DNA from: an uncultured bacterium
GTDB lineage: Bacteria; Desulfobacterota; Syntrophorhabdia; Syntrophorhabdales; JANXAF01
Assembly: GCA_938084905.1 (NCBI GenBank)
Contig: CALKEQ010000001.1
Location: 120,574-184,573 of the forward strand
Direction: 5' to 3'
DNA length: 64,000 nucleotides
A model generated the notes under the pieces. It had not been told where the DNA came from. It made no database searches and worked only from the letters and a program-made list of their open reading frames with translations. The translations under genes and the position numbers were made by a program. Positions 63,389 to 64,000 of this stretch are shown piece after piece (the stretch's first letter is position 1; each line of letters begins with the position of its first letter).

Positions 63389-64000
63389 ATGAATATAAGG
63401 GATGAGCTTTCAAAAATAGTCGGAGAAGAGTATGTCTCCGAAAGGGAAGAGGACCTTATCCAATACGCTTCAGATCAATTTCGTACTTCTTCCCTTTTGC
63501 CTTATGCCGTAGTCCGTCCTTCTTGTGTAGAGGAGATAAGCGAGATAGTAAAATGGTGCAATAAAAAAAGGATTCCATTGGTTCCTGTGAGTTCGAAGAT
63601 CCATTTTTATGGGGCTACGATCCCAGAAAGGGGAGGGATCATAGTAGATCTATCAAGGATGAAAAGGATCCATGAGATCGACACAGAGAATCGCTTTGTG
63701 AGGTTCGAGCCTGGTCTTACTTGGGGAGAATTGATTAAGGCTCTCAAAGAAAAAGGAATGAGAATGATAATGCCACTTACACCTCCTTACGGAAGGTCTC
63801 CACTCACAGATATCCTTGAAAGAGAAGTCCCAACAAATGTGGTTTACGAGTACGGAGAACCCATGCAATCGATCGAGGTCGTCTGGCCGACAGGCGAAAT
63901 ATTCAGGTGCGGCTCAGCAAGCGTAGAAGGATTTCCAAACTCCCCGTCTAAAGGTGTGAATCCCTCTGGACCCGGTCTGGACTTTTACAGGCTACTCCAA
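63389..64000 (+). CDS. FAD-binding oxidase of the GlcD/lactate dehydrogenase type (5' part)
   Basis: From the ATG at 63,389 the frame is open to the window end (204 codons). The PCMH-type FAD domain is clear: IVGEEYVSEREEDLIQYASDQ, AVVRPSCVEEISEIVKWCNKKRIPLVPVSSK and GGIIVDLSRMKRIHEID, with FEPGLTWGELIKAL. It may oxidise a 2-hydroxy acid; the catalytic part lies beyond the window. The FAD loop reads VPVSSKIHFYGAT instead of the commoner GxGT motif, so the cofactor binding may differ. Confidence 0.85.
   Translation, partial: MNIRDELSKIVGEEYVSEREEDLIQYASDQFRTSSLLPYAVVRPSCVEEISEIVKWCNKKRIPLVPVSSKIHFYGATIPERGGIIVDLSRMKRIHEIDTENRFVRFEPGLTWGELIKALKEKGMRMIMPLTPPYGRSPLTDILEREVPTNVVYEYGEPMQSIEVVWPTGEIFRCGSASVEGFPNSPSKGVNPSGPGLDFYRLLQ

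Overview
The window looks like chromosome from an anaerobic, flagellated, Gram-negative bacterium of the Desulfobacterota (former Deltaproteobacteria) type; this is an inference from gene content, and no ribosomal RNA or ribosomal protein gene is present to place it. The clues are a sigma-54-controlled flagellar locus, a membrane HdrD-like ETF:quinone oxidoreductase, a Tat-exported split-Soret cytochrome, a CooC-type nickel ATPase, an IscU/IscS pair of the kind found in sulfidic anaerobes, and heptosyltransferase and LolA genes that imply an outer membrane with LPS. Arginine is mostly AGA/AGG and the base composition looks AT-leaning, but I did not compute it. Coding density is very high. No gap without a gene exceeds about 175 bases, and many genes overlap by ATGA, GTGA or TAATG.

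1-19,090 (minus strand) is flagellar and chemotactic. A chemoreceptor-cheY-cheX unit has a sigma-28-like promoter. It is followed by a small exported protein and a sigma-54 activator, then a histidine kinase and a second sigma-54 activator leading into flgB-flgC-fliE-fliF-fliG-fliH-fliI-fliJ-fliK-flgD-flgE. A textbook sigma-54 promoter then drives fliL-fliM-fliN-fliO-fliP, with fliP running off the window. Three GTCAA-N4-TTGAC palindromes sit at the unit boundaries, next to the three sigma-54 sites.

19,248-28,267 holds the membrane Fe-S oxidoreductase, a small 2[4Fe-4S] ferredoxin, tRNA-Gly and tRNA-Cys, prmA, and a tightly packed run: thioredoxin reductase, PfkB kinase, formyltransferase-like protein, HAD hydrolase, amidase-like exported protein, rph and rdgB. 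A tRNA-Glu faces the run. 28,441-41,807 carries cooC-plsC-ftsK-lolA-recO, then moaD-like, iscU and a lysine-less iscS. The divergent greA and xseB-ispA-dxs-tlyA-DUF4416-yicC-gmk-rpoZ follow.

41,820-49,307 has a small exported protein, a ferritin-like protein, and a minus-strand envelope operon (ftsB, radical SAM, thioesterase, heptosyltransferases, a B12-binding radical SAM and the split hldE functions). 49,351-64,000 is a mix: an unknown protein, nitroreductase, nfu-tRNA-Pro-glycogen phosphorylase, an EndoQ-like nuclease, a second CX4CX2C radical SAM protein, dnaK-lon, an EamA permease, the split-Soret cytochrome, a PAS/HD-GYP protein and the start of a GlcD-type FAD oxidase. I saw no insertion sequence, CRISPR array, prophage or obvious transferred island.

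The most unusual points are the IscS homologue whose PLP lysine is glutamine beside an intact IscU, the shared palindromes of the flagellar cascade, and the unexplained PfkB/formyltransferase/HAD gene set.
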